From: Salinispora pacifica CNR114
GTDB taxonomy: Bacteria; Actinomycetota; Actinomycetes; Mycobacteriales; Micromonosporaceae
Length of the DNA: 64,000 nt
Direction of reading: 5' to 3'
NCBI RefSeq assembly: GCF_000514775.1
Contig: NZ_AZWO01000004.1
Location: forward strand, 72,089 to 136,088
Shown here in pieces: positions 63,662 through 64,000 of the stretch (its first letter is position 1; each line of letters starts with the position of its first letter). A model generated the notes under the pieces. The model saw only the letters and a program-made list of their open reading frames with translations. It was not told the DNA's origin and did not search any database. A program made the translations under genes and the position numbers.

Positions 63662-63736
63662 GGCAGCACATGGTCAACCCTCGCGTTCGCTGCCGCAATC
63701 CCCCGGGTGGACCGCGCTGCCCGGCCTGGGCCAGCG

Positions 63737-64000
63737 TCAGTCCCTGGCCACGAGATCCCCGCAGCTCGTCTCATCCGGCAGCAACGGTCGCAGCTGCACC
63801 ATCCAGCTCTTGCCGTCCGAGGTCCACCGCGCCGCCGCGGTGGTCTCCGCCGCCGCCGCGAGCAGCATCTGCAGCTCAGCTCCGGTTACGGTCACACAGC
63901 CCGGCCCGGTGTCGGCACCGAGGGGCTCGCCGGGCAACGTTGGCCCGGGCCAGGCCACCTCGGGCTGGCCGAGGCCCTCCGCCTCGACGAACGGTACCGC
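63737..64000 (-). CDS. Hypothetical protein, 3' part only
   Basis: An open frame enters from the right edge and ends at 63737, giving at least 87 codons. The visible part reads VEAEGLGQPEVAWPGPTLPG, then GCVTVTGAELQMLLAAAAET and KSWMVQLRPLLPDE. I do not recognise it; VTVTGAELQ followed by KSWMVQLRPLLPDE may be a short beta-alpha-beta unit. A shorter start (GTG at 63958) is possible, but the upstream codons are also open. Confidence 0.5.
   Translation of the reverse strand, partial: AVPFVEAEGLGQPEVAWPGPTLPGEPLGADTGPGCVTVTGAELQMLLAAAAETTAAARWTSDGKSWMVQLRPLLPDETSCGDLVARD

Overview
The window is about 73% G+C, tightly packed and rich in GTG/TTG starts. It encodes IdeR/DmdR-type iron boxes, a DivIVA/Scy-type coiled-coil protein, PucR, LacI and TetR regulators, and actinobacterial cobalamin genes. 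This fits a Micromonosporaceae actinomycete (Micromonospora/Salinispora type). That assignment is inferred from gene content and codon style; no database was searched.

Layout. 1-8605: a translationally coupled minus-strand cobalamin operon (cobN, a ChlI/ChlD-type chelatase subunit, cobO, cobB, partial cobI) behind a cobalamin riboswitch and a small ORF with a strong ribosome binding site. 8671-12229: a small hypothetical gene, then a PucR regulator divergent from an FAD dehydrogenase. 12354-16845: two closely related MFS exporters flank a LacI regulator and a Vat/CatB-type acetyltransferase. 17121-20644: an unknown protein and a two-gene antibiotic-type ABC exporter. 21047-24578: an N-acetylglutaminylglutamine-type amidotransferase, a GCS2 ligase and a Fur/Zur regulator. 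24845-28637: TOBE regulator, modABC, a SnoaL-like protein.

28689-36770 is an iron locus. Overlapping iron boxes sit between a siderophore-binding lipoprotein and an operon of two FecCD permeases, an ATPase, a penicillin-acylase-family amidase and a DesC/IucB-type acyltransferase. Beyond the binding protein lies a wrecked PLP decarboxylase (DesA type), frameshifted and missing its core. This reads as a desferrioxamine-type locus that lost synthesis but kept uptake. A siderophore-interacting reductase at 48261-49160 has its own strong iron box.

38014-46059 is the most unusual part. Seven coupled minus-strand genes encode an alcohol-dehydrogenase-like oxidoreductase, a PTPS/QueD homologue lacking its catalytic residues, a GT4 glycosyltransferase, a methyltransferase, a flippase-like membrane protein, GTP cyclohydrolase II and a stand-alone RibD-type reductase. 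They diverge from a large CDP-alcohol phosphotransferase/sulfatase fusion. I propose an uncharacterised pathway that starts from GTP, makes a reduced diaminopyrimidine, and decorates it at or near the membrane.

46186-64000: acyltransferase-3 with a divergent TetR; the siderophore reductase; a Scy-like protein; a response regulator/histidine kinase/GerMN lipoprotein operon; small STAS, BON and membrane proteins; glpD divergent from an alkyl-DHAP-synthase-like oxidase; a divergent cassette of two small proteins facing an Xre-TPR regulator and an HFCD flavoprotein; TetR; a BASS transporter; and a partial gene at the right edge.
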